Assembly (NCBI GenBank): GCA_903899015.1
Contig: CAIUHP010000079.1
Span: forward strand, 124,001 to 188,000
Length of the DNA: 64,000 nt
Reading direction: 5' to 3'
Source: an uncultured Armatimonadota bacterium
GTDB lineage: Bacteria; Armatimonadota; Fimbriimonadia; Fimbriimonadales; Fimbriimonadaceae
Made by a program: the position numbers and the translations under genes. Numbering within the stretch: position 1 is the stretch's first letter; each line of letters starts with the position of its first letter. The notes beneath the pieces were generated by a model. It was not told the origin of the DNA and did not search any database. It saw only the letters and a list, made by a program, of their open reading frames with translations. Shown in pieces: positions 9,170 through 18,199 of the stretch.

Positions 9170-10276
9170 TCACGGACGCATCGAATCGGTCGCCATCCAT
9201 CCTACCAAGCCACCTACATAAACGAGATTGCCGCCCCAAAAGAAGGTTTCAATTGGATGGATATGGGTGGGGATGCAGGCAAGCGTCAGGAAGATGGTAA
9301 CGACCGAAACGGTGCTCATTAGGCGAGTCGTCGAATAATTGAATGCTCTTAAGCCAACCGCTACGAGCACATATAGGATCGCGGAGACCCAAAAATTGAC
9401 CATCGCAACCATGCCGAGCACCAAAGTCGGACCCGCGCGACCAGAACTGCTACTCGTCATCGCGTCAAACCGGTCGAGCCAATTTCCTACTGCCAAGGCA
9501 GCCCCGACGCCCACTCCGCTCAGAAATAGGCTGACCATGAGCCCGGTTGTCCAAGTTGCAATGAAGCCAATTCGGGAAGTAATCGCGGATTCAGAACTCA
9601 GGGCAACGAAGATGCCGCAAAGCACGACGAAGCTACCGCCAACCATTGGGGCCAGCATCTTCTTATCTTCCGCCACCATGCGTGTATTTCTTCGATCGGT
9701 GACGATTTGAGAACTGTTCAACAGAGCTTCATATCGCCGTTGATACACAGGATTGGTAGGATCCATTTGTGCAGCGTACGCATACATCTTGCTTGCTTCA
9801 TTTACGTCTCCACGCCCGCGCATGATGTCAGCCAAAACCGCATACGGCACTGCTTGGCGAGGACTTATTTGGATGAGGGAATAGGCCAGTTTCTCGGCCT
9901 CGAAGTGCCGCCCTTTGCCATAGAGTCCCTGAAGCCTAAGGATCTCTTCCGCAAGTGTCACCCCGGTGGGAGTAGCCTCGCGCTCGGCCTTTAACTTAGC
10001 TTCTTGTTCGGCTTTCCTCTTGGCTTCAACACGACGCTTCGCTTCTTCTTGAGCTTGCCGCGCGATGTATTCAAGCCGTTCATCATAGTGCCGCTTTGCG
10101 CCTTCGTCCGCGAGAACATCATAGGCGCTTTTGATCCTAAGGAAAATCTCCTTCGAATTCGAGTCGTTTGAACGATCCGGATGGTGCTGAAGCACCAAAC
10201 GGCGATAAGCCGATCGAATCTCAGCTTTCGTCGCGGTGGGAGCAACTCCTAATACGTCGTAGTGCGTCTGCGCCAT
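9170..10276 (-). CDS. J-domain protein with TPR-like and C-terminal transmembrane segments
   Basis: HYDVLGVAPTATKAEIRSAYRRLVLQHHPDRS (HPD motif) plus hydrophobic C-terminal segments. Confidence 0.85.
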   Translation of the reverse strand: MAQTHYDVLGVAPTATKAEIRSAYRRLVLQHHPDRSNDSNSKEIFLRIKSAYDVLADEGAKRHYDERLEYIARQAQEEAKRRVEAKRKAEQEAKLKAEREATPTGVTLAEEILRLQGLYGKGRHFEAEKLAYSLIQISPRQAVPYAVLADIMRGRGDVNEASKMYAYAAQMDPTNPVYQRRYEALLNSSQIVTDRRNTRMVAEDKKMLAPMVGGSFVVLCGIFVALSSESAITSRIGFIATWTTGLMVSLFLSGVGVGAALAVGNWLDRFDAMTSSSSGRAGPTLVLGMVAMVNFWVSAILYVLVAVGLRAFNYSTTRLMSTVSVVTIFLTLACIPTHIHPIETFFWGGNLVYVGGLVGWMATDSMRP

Positions 10277-10282
10277 TCCGTA

Positions 10283-11620
10283 CTAACCACCCGAGGTTGC
10301 ACCCGCTGCGTAGCCGCTCCAGAAACTGAACACCACGAATCCGATATAGGCCGCCACCATGAGAAACAGAACTACACCCACTACTTGAGCGGTCTGAGTC
10401 GACCGAGTCGCAGCTTCTTGCTCATAAAATTCCGACATCTTTGTGAGCATCCGGTCCAGATTTCCAGTCGACTCACCCGTTGCAACCATGTCGATCACGA
10501 TTGGAGAAAAAGCCTCTGTCTCTCGAAATACGTCGGTCACACCGGCCCCTGTTTCGAGTCGCCCGTTGGCGGTGTACATTTTCGACCGCAGGTATTCGTT
10601 GCCGCAAGCATCCGCGGCTAAAGTGAGCGACTTTGACATCGGAACGCCTCCCTTATACAGGGCACCAAAAGCACGACCAAACTTCGCCATCGAAAGCTGG
10701 CGAACCGTCGTGCCGAGATAGGGAGTCTTCGAGATAACTACGTCCCAGTTGTGCCGAATTCGAGGATTGGCCAGCCCAACTCGAAAGAAGAAGAAGGCTC
10801 CAACAATCAACGGCCCGAGGAAAACCCACGTGATGGGTTCCGTTAGTGGAGACCAAAGCCCACCCTTCTTGCCCATCGAGGCGATGATCATGTTGGTGAT
10901 CAAGACAATGACGATCGATGCCCCAACCTGCAATTTGGGCATGAATGTAATCCTCTTATAGAGGTTTCTGAGTTCAATCTCCCGGTCAATGTAGTCGGCG
11001 ACTTGACCGAGAGCTTCGTCCATGAAGCCACCCAACTCACCAGCCCGAACAAGGCTAAGCATCACGGGTGTAAAGACTTCGGGATACCGTTGCATGCCGT
11101 CCGATAATCCGCGACCAGCATTGACGTGTCCGACCAATTCTTTGAGGATCGTGGCGAACTTCTCACTCTTAGCCTGAGTGGCAAGCGTCGTCACACTTTG
11201 AACAATCGGGACCCCTGCGTCAAGCATGGTTGCCAACTGGCGAAAGAAGAAGCCCAATTCCTTCAGCGGTACTTGACCAATAAGCGGTCCCCAAACACTG
11301 GTCGCGGCGTACGAACGCTGTTCGGTGCTTGGACCCATCGGTTGGGAGTGATCGACCAGCATCGCCTTATAGACTTTAGCCGCCTCCGCTCGATCAGTCG
11401 GGGATGCACTTGTGGGACTGGCGTCAACAGTTGCTTTAGAAGGAATCGATCCCGCTACAGAAGACAATGGATCGTTAGGGTTGGAAGCCACTCCAATCTT
11501 CACGATTTCAAGGCTCTTAGACTGCAGTTCCAGAATCGCCAAGTCAATCGTGATGCCAAACACGAGTCCATTTACAACCTTTCCGTCGATCGTTTTTGCT
11601 TGATATTCAAAAGTAGGCAT
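10283..11620 (-). CDS. Type II secretion/type IV pilus inner membrane F-family protein (PilC/GspF-like)
   Basis: FFRQLATMLDAGVPIVQSVTTLA... duplicated F domains, MPTFEYQAKTIDGKVV N-terminus. Confidence 0.88.
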   Translation of the reverse strand: MPTFEYQAKTIDGKVVNGLVFGITIDLAILELQSKSLEIVKIGVASNPNDPLSSVAGSIPSKATVDASPTSASPTDRAEAAKVYKAMLVDHSQPMGPSTEQRSYAATSVWGPLIGQVPLKELGFFFRQLATMLDAGVPIVQSVTTLATQAKSEKFATILKELVGHVNAGRGLSDGMQRYPEVFTPVMLSLVRAGELGGFMDEALGQVADYIDREIELRNLYKRITFMPKLQVGASIVIVLITNMIIASMGKKGGLWSPLTEPITWVFLGPLIVGAFFFFRVGLANPRIRHNWDVVISKTPYLGTTVRQLSMAKFGRAFGALYKGGVPMSKSLTLAADACGNEYLRSKMYTANGRLETGAGVTDVFRETEAFSPIVIDMVATGESTGNLDRMLTKMSEFYEQEAATRSTQTAQVVGVVLFLMVAAYIGFVVFSFWSGYAAGATSGG

Positions 11621-11906
11621 GATGTTCAGCTCGACAGAAAACTTGCTTATTCAGGTCCCCGAAATTCAGGATCAGTTTGGAAACTAAGACACTCAAATTA
11701 TGATTAGAGTTCATTGAGTCCACCGTGATTCCTGCATGTGTGAAGTCTTAATGCGGCTAGTTTCAAGCAAATTATGGTCCGCTGGGTGCCGCGGGAGTTG
11801 TCTTCCGACTTTGACGATCAACAATCTTTCGACGTACCTATGCTAACGTAAATTGACTCAAACGAAGAGACTCGAAAAGACAAGAATGAACAATCGACGA
11901 TTCAGA

Positions 11907-12035
11907 CTAGGCGATTGCCTCAAGACCCATTTTGCTAATCATCGTAAGTAGAGTGAGCGATGCTCCCGCGGGATGTTTTTCACCTTTTTCCCATTGGCGC
12001 AAAAACGCTCTGACTCACTGTGATTGAATTCGAAT
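11907..12035 (-). pseudogene. Remnant of XRE-type (HigA/NadS-like) antitoxin
   Basis: Reverse frame translates to AIRIQSQ*VRAFLRQWEKGEKHPAGASLTLLTMISKMGLEAIA*, matching the C-terminal half of HTH antitoxins but with an internal stop and a deletion in the HTH core. Confidence 0.5.
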
Positions 12036-12197
12036 TGCTTTGCTTCCGGGACGAGCTGTTTGATGACTTCGCCACCCAAGTTAGCATCCATTAATCCTCT
12101 GCCCGCCTGCGGAACGGCCCTGAAGAGAGACCTGTTGGATTTCCAGCGTTCGCGCCCGAATGATCGATAAACGTGACGCTCGTTCGAACCTCTCGCG

Positions 12198-12638
12198 CTA
12201 TCGGATGCCAAGCATAAACTTCATGCGATCGGTTTCTGGAAAGTTCTCATCGCCCCTTGCAAGGCAGAGACCTCTCAATTCTCCCCGATGATAGGTTCCG
12301 TGGTTGATCACGTGAAGTAGGATCTCGTGCATGCTGGCGCTGTGCGCTTCGCCGGTTGTGCGGTGGAAGTGGATGATGTCATCCGGATGGTTCTTGATGT
12401 GTTTCAGCCACCGTTCGGAAATCTCAGTCATGGTCTCAACGGTAGGTTCAACGACGGGAAGGCGGTCCAGCGACTCACCCTGGCAACGAAGCAGCCAGAT
12501 CGTTTGTGCCGACAAAATATGGCCAAGAATTGCGAGATCCTCGGGAGGGGCCCCCTTACTCTGGAGACATTCGAGCCACGCCTTGTTCGCCCAAAGGTCG
12601 TAATTTAAGCCATTTTCTAGATCTTCGAGATGAGCCAT
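12198..12638 (-). CDS. DinB-like family protein
   Basis: ENGLNYDLWANKAWLE...HILSAQTIWLLR...HVINHGTYHRGELRGL; the supplied ORF extends to 12671 but MAHLEDL at 12638 is the likely start. Confidence 0.75.
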   Translation of the reverse strand: MAHLEDLENGLNYDLWANKAWLECLQSKGAPPEDLAILGHILSAQTIWLLRCQGESLDRLPVVEPTVETMTEISERWLKHIKNHPDDIIHFHRTTGEAHSASMHEILLHVINHGTYHRGELRGLCLARGDENFPETDRMKFMLGIR

Positions 12639-12648
12639 TGAAGGAAGA

Positions 12649-14019
12649 TTACCAGCAGATGAAGGACCCATCCGTCGGGATTGCCTGAATCAGTCCTCCG
12701 TACCATGCCGTGAGTAACCAGGCTGCCAGAATCGTGATCATGACGGCCAAGATGCCGTAGAGGATAAAACTTGATGAGGTAACGGCCGTCGCGTTGCGCG
12801 CCTGAAAATCGGCATCGGTCGCTCGGGCAACATGTTCCAAGGCTCGAGGTACATCGCCGGTGACTTCCCCCGTTTCCACGATATTTCCGTATTCAACCGG
12901 CAGAAGATCCGACCGCCTTAGGGCGACGGACAATTTGTCCGACTCTCCCATCCGTTGTCCCTCTTCCTTCAGCTTTTGTTGAACGAATAGATTGGGAACT
13001 GATTGCAGGCCGAGCAAAAATGTTTGCTGGGGCGAGAGCCCACCGCGACTGACCATCCCCATAGCCCAAGTAAGGCGAGCCATCGACTCGGCCATCGCTC
13101 GACCACCTAGAACCGGCGTTCGAATGATGATCATGTGCCGAAATTGGCGCATTGGCATTGAGTTGAACCATGCGATAAACGCCCAAATTGAACCAAAAAT
13201 CAGTAGAGTCAGAGGAAGATCATGGAGAAGACTCTTTCCTACCGCTTTTCCAAGCGTTGCCATCACCGGTAGTTCGCCACCCGCCGTATCCTGTTGCTTA
13301 ATGGAAGCAAGCGCTCCCTGGACGGTCCCCAAAATCATGGGAGTGATCGCAATGGTTGCCGCGAAGATATAGCCGAAATACGTTAGTCGCCTCTTCAGCC
13401 GATGCGAAAGTTCCATTTTCGCCCCAATCTCTTCCATCGCTTCGGCGAGAAATCCCGCCGTTTCACCGGCTCGGACGGTGCCCACGACATCGGGAGGATA
13501 GAGGTAGGGATATTTTTCGAGGGCATCGCTCATGCGACCACCCTCACTCACCACTTGCGCGGCATGTTTGAGCGAATCGTGATATCGCTCGGGCGTCCGG
13601 TTGGTGAGTTCCCCTAAGGCTTGGACCGGGTTGATGCCACTTCTGAAATAGCTCCCCAATTGAGAGAATAAGAAAAACAGATCCTTATCACGCCCTTTCT
13701 TTGTCTTGTGAGTCGCTGACCGATCGACCGAGTCAGCAATCGAGTTCAGAACTGGGCCCGCACTAGGTGATTCAACGGAAACTCGCTTGATGACTGGCTG
13801 AGAAACCGGTGTTGCAGTCGAAATCTTATGAGGAGCCACGTGACGTACTGATTTCTGCGGGACCGGAGCGGCGGTTGCTGCTTTCAACTCTTGGATGAGT
13901 TGCACGTTATAACCCGATCCAGACAGTGCCTTGTGCGCAGCGTCCGAGCTCTCGGCCTGAAGGGTTCCTACAACGGCTTGCCCTTGACTATTGGTGACTC
14001 GGTATTGATAAAAGGGCAT
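12649..14019 (-). CDS. Second type II secretion/pilus F-family protein (PilC/GspF-like)
   Basis: MPFYQYRVTNSQGQAVVGTLQAES...FSQLGSYFRSGINPVQAL...VSEGGRMSDALEKYPYLYPPDVVGTVRAGETAGFL. Confidence 0.85.
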   Translation of the reverse strand: MPFYQYRVTNSQGQAVVGTLQAESSDAAHKALSGSGYNVQLIQELKAATAAPVPQKSVRHVAPHKISTATPVSQPVIKRVSVESPSAGPVLNSIADSVDRSATHKTKKGRDKDLFFLFSQLGSYFRSGINPVQALGELTNRTPERYHDSLKHAAQVVSEGGRMSDALEKYPYLYPPDVVGTVRAGETAGFLAEAMEEIGAKMELSHRLKRRLTYFGYIFAATIAITPMILGTVQGALASIKQQDTAGGELPVMATLGKAVGKSLLHDLPLTLLIFGSIWAFIAWFNSMPMRQFRHMIIIRTPVLGGRAMAESMARLTWAMGMVSRGGLSPQQTFLLGLQSVPNLFVQQKLKEEGQRMGESDKLSVALRRSDLLPVEYGNIVETGEVTGDVPRALEHVARATDADFQARNATAVTSSSFILYGILAVMITILAAWLLTAWYGGLIQAIPTDGSFICW

Positions 14020-14512
14020 GGTCCAACTTAGTGACGCTATCAGCCTGCAATTCCGTTTGCTTTAGAAGGTCAGAGACCCTTCCAATTCCTGGTAGGTAGT
14101 AATCTGGCGCAACATCGGCAAGGGGCTGCAAAACAAATCGTCGCTCCGCAACTCTCGGGTGAGGCACCTGTAGCTTCAATGTTTTCCCCTCCACGTACCG
14201 ATAACTTGCAGAACCGTAGGCAATCAAATCAAGGTCAATTTCTCGGGGTCCGCAGACGTGCCGGACTTGCCGACCTATTTCTTGCTCCAATTGCTTGAGT
14301 CGAGCCAAAATCGCTCGCGGGCCGACGTTGGTTTTTACTAAAACCGCCGCATTAAGGAAAATGGGTTGGTCCGTGACATACATGGGAGCCGTTTCATAAA
14401 CCGAGCTCACCCTCATGACTTCATAGCTCTCGCCCAATCGCTTAGTAGCCTCCTGAAGATTCGACAGGCTATTACCCATATTTGAGCCTAGCGCAATTAA
14501 GACCTCAACCAC
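13988..14512 (-). CDS. folK: 2-amino-4-hydroxy-6-hydroxymethyldihydropteridine diphosphokinase
   Basis: VLIALGSNMGNSLSNLQEA...ETAPMYVTDQPIFLNAAV...GPREIDLDLIAYG...VPHPRVAERRFVLQPLADVAPD; start assigned to GTG 14512 (supplied ORF to 14557). Confidence 0.93.
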   Translation of the reverse strand: MVEVLIALGSNMGNSLSNLQEATKRLGESYEVMRVSSVYETAPMYVTDQPIFLNAAVLVKTNVGPRAILARLKQLEQEIGRQVRHVCGPREIDLDLIAYGSASYRYVEGKTLKLQVPHPRVAERRFVLQPLADVAPDYYLPGIGRVSDLLKQTELQADSVTKLDHALLSIPSHQ

Positions 14513-14698
14513 GAAAAGGGTGTACCCCACAATTATCGCCCCTCGTTCGCAGGCCAACCAACTTCAACCCATTCAGAACCCCTAAAATGCCCTCCCACTT
14601 AATGGTTTACGTTCAAATTCACACCGGAAACATCACAAACCGAGCGTTAGCCAGTGGCATTTCTCAATCAGGATCGGACACAATGTAAGTCCTTGCGC

Positions 14699-14772
14699 GG
14701 CGGGTATAGCTCAGGGGTTAGAGCGCCTGACTGTGGCTCAGGAGGCCGCGGGTTCGAGACCCGCTATCCGCC
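14699..14772 (+). tRNA. tRNA-His (anticodon GTG)
   Basis: Cloverleaf GCGGGTA...TATCCGC, anticodon stem CCTGA-CTGTGGC-TCAGG, T-loop GGTTCGAGACC; G-1 (14699) can pair with C73; CCA not encoded. Confidence 0.95.
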
Positions 14773-14793
14773 CCAAACTTTTAGTGGTTTTCC

Positions 14794-15126
14794 TTAACCA
14801 GGAGGCCAAGCTAAAGGTCTTCCACCGAGAAGGTGGACGTGCAAGTGTTCGACGGTTTGCCCTCCGTCTTCCCCCTGATTGATCACAAGACGATATCCAT
14901 TCGTCACCCCTTGCTGCTCAGCAATTTTCTTAGCTGCATTCAACAGGTAGATATGATCGCCGGTCTCGGGCAATGCGGCAATTCCGCTGATTTCCGACCG
15001 AGTAACGATAATGATATGTACGGGAGCGAAAGGCACGATATCTTTGAAGGCCACAACATGGTCGTCTTCATAAACTATCGTTCCAGGAATCTCACCGTTG
15101 ATGATCTTTGTGAACAACGTCGACAT
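14794..15126 (-). CDS. HIT (histidine triad, HinT-like) family protein
   Basis: LFTKIINGEIPGTIVYEDDHVVAFKDI...GQTVEHLHVHLLGGRPLAWPPG. Confidence 0.95.
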   Translation of the reverse strand: MSTLFTKIINGEIPGTIVYEDDHVVAFKDIVPFAPVHIIIVTRSEISGIAALPETGDHIYLLNAAKKIAEQQGVTNGYRLVINQGEDGGQTVEHLHVHLLGGRPLAWPPG

Positions 15127-15229
15127 GCTTCTATCTTGGCTCAGAAGGGATGGAATCTTACTGCCTCACATACTAGGACTTTGACGAAGTCTGACCTGAT
15201 CGCTCTGGCACCGCTGGTATGATTCGACC

Positions 15230-17272
15230 ATGCCGAAACGTCCAATGACTGCGGAAGATCTCCTCAAAATAACCTTTGTCGGAGATCCCCAGATTAGCCC
15301 CGATGGAAGTCGAGTTCTTTTCACCAAAAAGACCATTAATGAAAAGAACAAGTACATCACCAATCTCTTTTCGGTGGATCTGGAAGGGCGACTCACTCAA
15401 TGGACTCAAGGCGATTCAGGCAACCAGGCTGCCCGCTGGTCTCCCGATGGCGGAACGATCGCCTTCGTGAGTAAGCGAACCAACTCGCCACAAATCCACC
15501 TGATTTCCACGCATGGAGGGGAAGCTAGAAAGCTCACCTCATTGCCTGAGGGCTTCTTAACGAACCTTCAGTGGTCTCCAGACGGTAAGTGGATCGCATT
15601 TCTGTTTCGCGAGCAAATGCCCCAGAACACAGAGGCGGCTAAGCAATCTCGGGCGGAAAAGGGATTAAGTGATCCTCCTATCGAGATTGATGACATTTGG
15701 TATCGACTGGATGGAGACGGCTACTTTGCGGGCCAGAGATTCAAGATTTACGCGGTTGAAGTTGCCACCGGTCGATATGCTTCTGCGGATTCGGATGGCG
15801 AGTTTTCCGCCCTTTACGCTGCCTCACCAAATGGAGACTATTCCTTCGATTGGTCTCCGAACTCACTTGAACTTGCGGTGATTCATACCGCTTGCAAGCG
15901 CCCGAGTGTGGAGCCACCCAACGCTCAAATTTACCGAGTCGCTCTTAATGGGCAGGCTTGGAAGCTCGAAGGTTTACCCAAGGGAGAAAAGAGCAACGTC
16001 AAATGGTCTCCTGATGGCAAGTGGCTTGCCTATGCCGGTGACGTTGACGAAGCCGATCCATGGGGGACTCGGAATACGAAACTGTACGTGGTTTCAGCCA
16101 ACGGCGGAGATGCCAAAGACCTCACGGGCCATGAAGACTATGACTTGAGCGCGGCAACACTCAGCGATACGAAAGAGGCTGGCTTTGGAACCACTCTTGA
16201 GTGGAAGCCTGACAACAGTGGCCTCATTATTCAGATCGGCTGGCAGGGCGAAACGCAATTAGCGTTTGTTAGCTTAGATGGCCGATTTGAGCTCCTTACC
16301 GAAGGAAAGCACTCGATAAGCATGGGCAATGTCAGCAATGACGGATCGCGCATTGCAGCCACATTTGGCCATGCGACGATGCTTCCTGAAATCGCTATGG
16401 TCGAGCCGGAATTAGGAACGGGACACATGGTGTCCAAGCTTCTGACTCATTTCAACGAAGAATTTCACAGCGAAATTGAACTCAGCGAACCGGAGGAATT
16501 CTGGCTGGATTCCACCGAGGGCTCTAAGTTGCATGGTTGGGTTATGAAGCCAATTGGCTATTTGGCCCCCAAGCGATATCCCGCCCTGCTCCAAATTCAC
16601 GGCGGACCTCACGCTCAGTACGGGTGGGCCTTTTTCCACGAATTCCAATTACTAGCAGCTCAAGGCTATGTGGTCGTTTACACCAATCCCCGTGGTTCAA
16701 AGGGATATGGAGAAGCCCACTGCGCGGCAATTCGCGGGAATTGGGGCACTCACGATTGGGAAGATATTCAGGTCGCGACTCGCTGGATGCAACATCAATC
16801 GTTTATCCATCCTGGTCAGATGGGCGTCATGGGTGGCTCCTATGGCGGTTATATGACCAACTGGGTCATCGGACATTGCAATGACTTTAAGGCGGCCATC
16901 TCCGATCGATGCGTGTCCAACATGGTCTCGATGGCAGGCAATAGTGACTTCCCTTTCAACAAGAACGGATACTTTAAGGGCGTTGCTTGGGGTGATCTGA
17001 ACGACATTAAGGAGCTTTGGAGACAGTCTCCGATCGCTTACTTCCAAAACGTCTCGACCCCGACTCTGGTGATCCACAGCGAAGGAGACCTTCGATGCAA
17101 CATTGAACAAGGCGAGCAAGTCTTCACCGCGCTCCAGCAGCAAGGAGTCGAGTCGCGTTTCGTGCGCTATCCCAGCTTTACATCTCACGGAATGTCTCGC
17201 ATGGGACCACCCGATCTACGACTCCACCGACTCGGTGAGATCGTGAAGTGGATGGACAAGTTCCTGAAATGA
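15230..17272 (+). CDS. S9 family peptidase (acylaminoacyl-peptidase/DPP-like)
   Basis: WD/propeller repeats (WSPDGKWIAF) then alpha/beta hydrolase with GGSYGGYMTNW. Confidence 0.93.
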   Translation: MPKRPMTAEDLLKITFVGDPQISPDGSRVLFTKKTINEKNKYITNLFSVDLEGRLTQWTQGDSGNQAARWSPDGGTIAFVSKRTNSPQIHLISTHGGEARKLTSLPEGFLTNLQWSPDGKWIAFLFREQMPQNTEAAKQSRAEKGLSDPPIEIDDIWYRLDGDGYFAGQRFKIYAVEVATGRYASADSDGEFSALYAASPNGDYSFDWSPNSLELAVIHTACKRPSVEPPNAQIYRVALNGQAWKLEGLPKGEKSNVKWSPDGKWLAYAGDVDEADPWGTRNTKLYVVSANGGDAKDLTGHEDYDLSAATLSDTKEAGFGTTLEWKPDNSGLIIQIGWQGETQLAFVSLDGRFELLTEGKHSISMGNVSNDGSRIAATFGHATMLPEIAMVEPELGTGHMVSKLLTHFNEEFHSEIELSEPEEFWLDSTEGSKLHGWVMKPIGYLAPKRYPALLQIHGGPHAQYGWAFFHEFQLLAAQGYVVVYTNPRGSKGYGEAHCAAIRGNWGTHDWEDIQVATRWMQHQSFIHPGQMGVMGGSYGGYMTNWVIGHCNDFKAAISDRCVSNMVSMAGNSDFPFNKNGYFKGVAWGDLNDIKELWRQSPIAYFQNVSTPTLVIHSEGDLRCNIEQGEQVFTALQQQGVESRFVRYPSFTSHGMSRMGPPDLRLHRLGEIVKWMDKFLK

Positions 17273-18099
17273 GCAAGCCCCGACTGAATCGTTTGATGGC
17301 GGCTGACGGCAAATGCTTTGACGTCGCCATCGACCATGGCTTCTTCAACGAACTCAGTTTTCTGGGGGGCATTGAAAACATGGCGGATGCGGTGAAGACG
17401 GTTGTTGACGCCGCGCCCGATGCGATTCAGCTTACAGTTGGCACTGCGGGGTACTTGCAGTCAATTCCCGGCAAGTTCAAACCCAGTTTGGTTCTGAGGA
17501 CGGATGCGGCCAACATCTACGGGAAAACTTTGCCTGCGCGAACATTCAATCGCTTGATTGATGATCCGGTTGGGCAGGCGATCCGCCTGGATGCTGCATG
17601 CGTCGTCGCGAACTTGCTGTTACTCCCCGACCAGCCTGCTCTTCATGAGCAATGCATCGAGAATATCTGCCGGTTAAAGCCACTGTGCGACATGGCAGGC
17701 ATTCCACTGATGGTTGAGCCCCTAGTGATGCAGCCGAATTCAATTGCGGGCGGATATATGGTAGATGGTGACTTGAACAAGATCCTACCGTTAGTCCGAC
17801 AAGCGGTCGAATTGGGAGCCGATATCATTAAGGCCGATCCATGCGACGATCCGACCGAATACCACCGAGTCATTCAAGTGGCAGGAGATACTCCAGTTTT
17901 GGTTCGTGGCGGCGGACGTGCATCCGATGAAGAGATCGTTCACCGTACATTTGAACTGGTGAAGCAAGGGGCGAAAGGAATCGTGTACGGGCGAAACGTG
18001 ATTCAACACCCCAATCCAGGGGGAATGACGCGAGCATTGATGGCGATTGTCCACGAAGACGCAACCGCGGTACAGGCGCTTTCAATTTTGAACGGCTGA
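17269..18099 (+). CDS. Class I aldolase, DeoC/LacD/fructose-bisphosphate aldolase-like family
   Basis: DVAIDHGFF..., DIIKADPCDD (Schiff-base Lys), PVLVRGGGRASDEE, GIVYGRNVIQHPNP; ATG at 17269 overlaps the S9 stop. Confidence 0.8.
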   Translation: MSKPRLNRLMAADGKCFDVAIDHGFFNELSFLGGIENMADAVKTVVDAAPDAIQLTVGTAGYLQSIPGKFKPSLVLRTDAANIYGKTLPARTFNRLIDDPVGQAIRLDAACVVANLLLLPDQPALHEQCIENICRLKPLCDMAGIPLMVEPLVMQPNSIAGGYMVDGDLNKILPLVRQAVELGADIIKADPCDDPTEYHRVIQVAGDTPVLVRGGGRASDEEIVHRTFELVKQGAKGIVYGRNVIQHPNPGGMTRALMAIVHEDATAVQALSILNG

Positions 18100-18154
18100 T
18101 TTAGCAGTTTGACATTGTGATTGGGCTCTTCATTGCCCGGTGAGGATTTGTTCG

Positions 18155-18193
18155 CTCGCCCCGAACTTGATCCTCGATCAGGTTCGGGGCGAG
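18155..18193. terminator. Strong hairpin between convergent genes
   Basis: CTCGCCCCGAACtTGATC...GATCAgGTTCGGGGCGAG, 18-bp arms with one mismatch. Confidence 0.8.
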
Positions 18194-18199
18194 TCTTTG

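Noticed and set aside
11939-12211. ORF-track 90-aa protein on minus strand
   Set aside because: Composition is non-protein-like; a different frame of the same DNA shows the antitoxin C-terminus, so this is more likely pseudogene remnant sequence.
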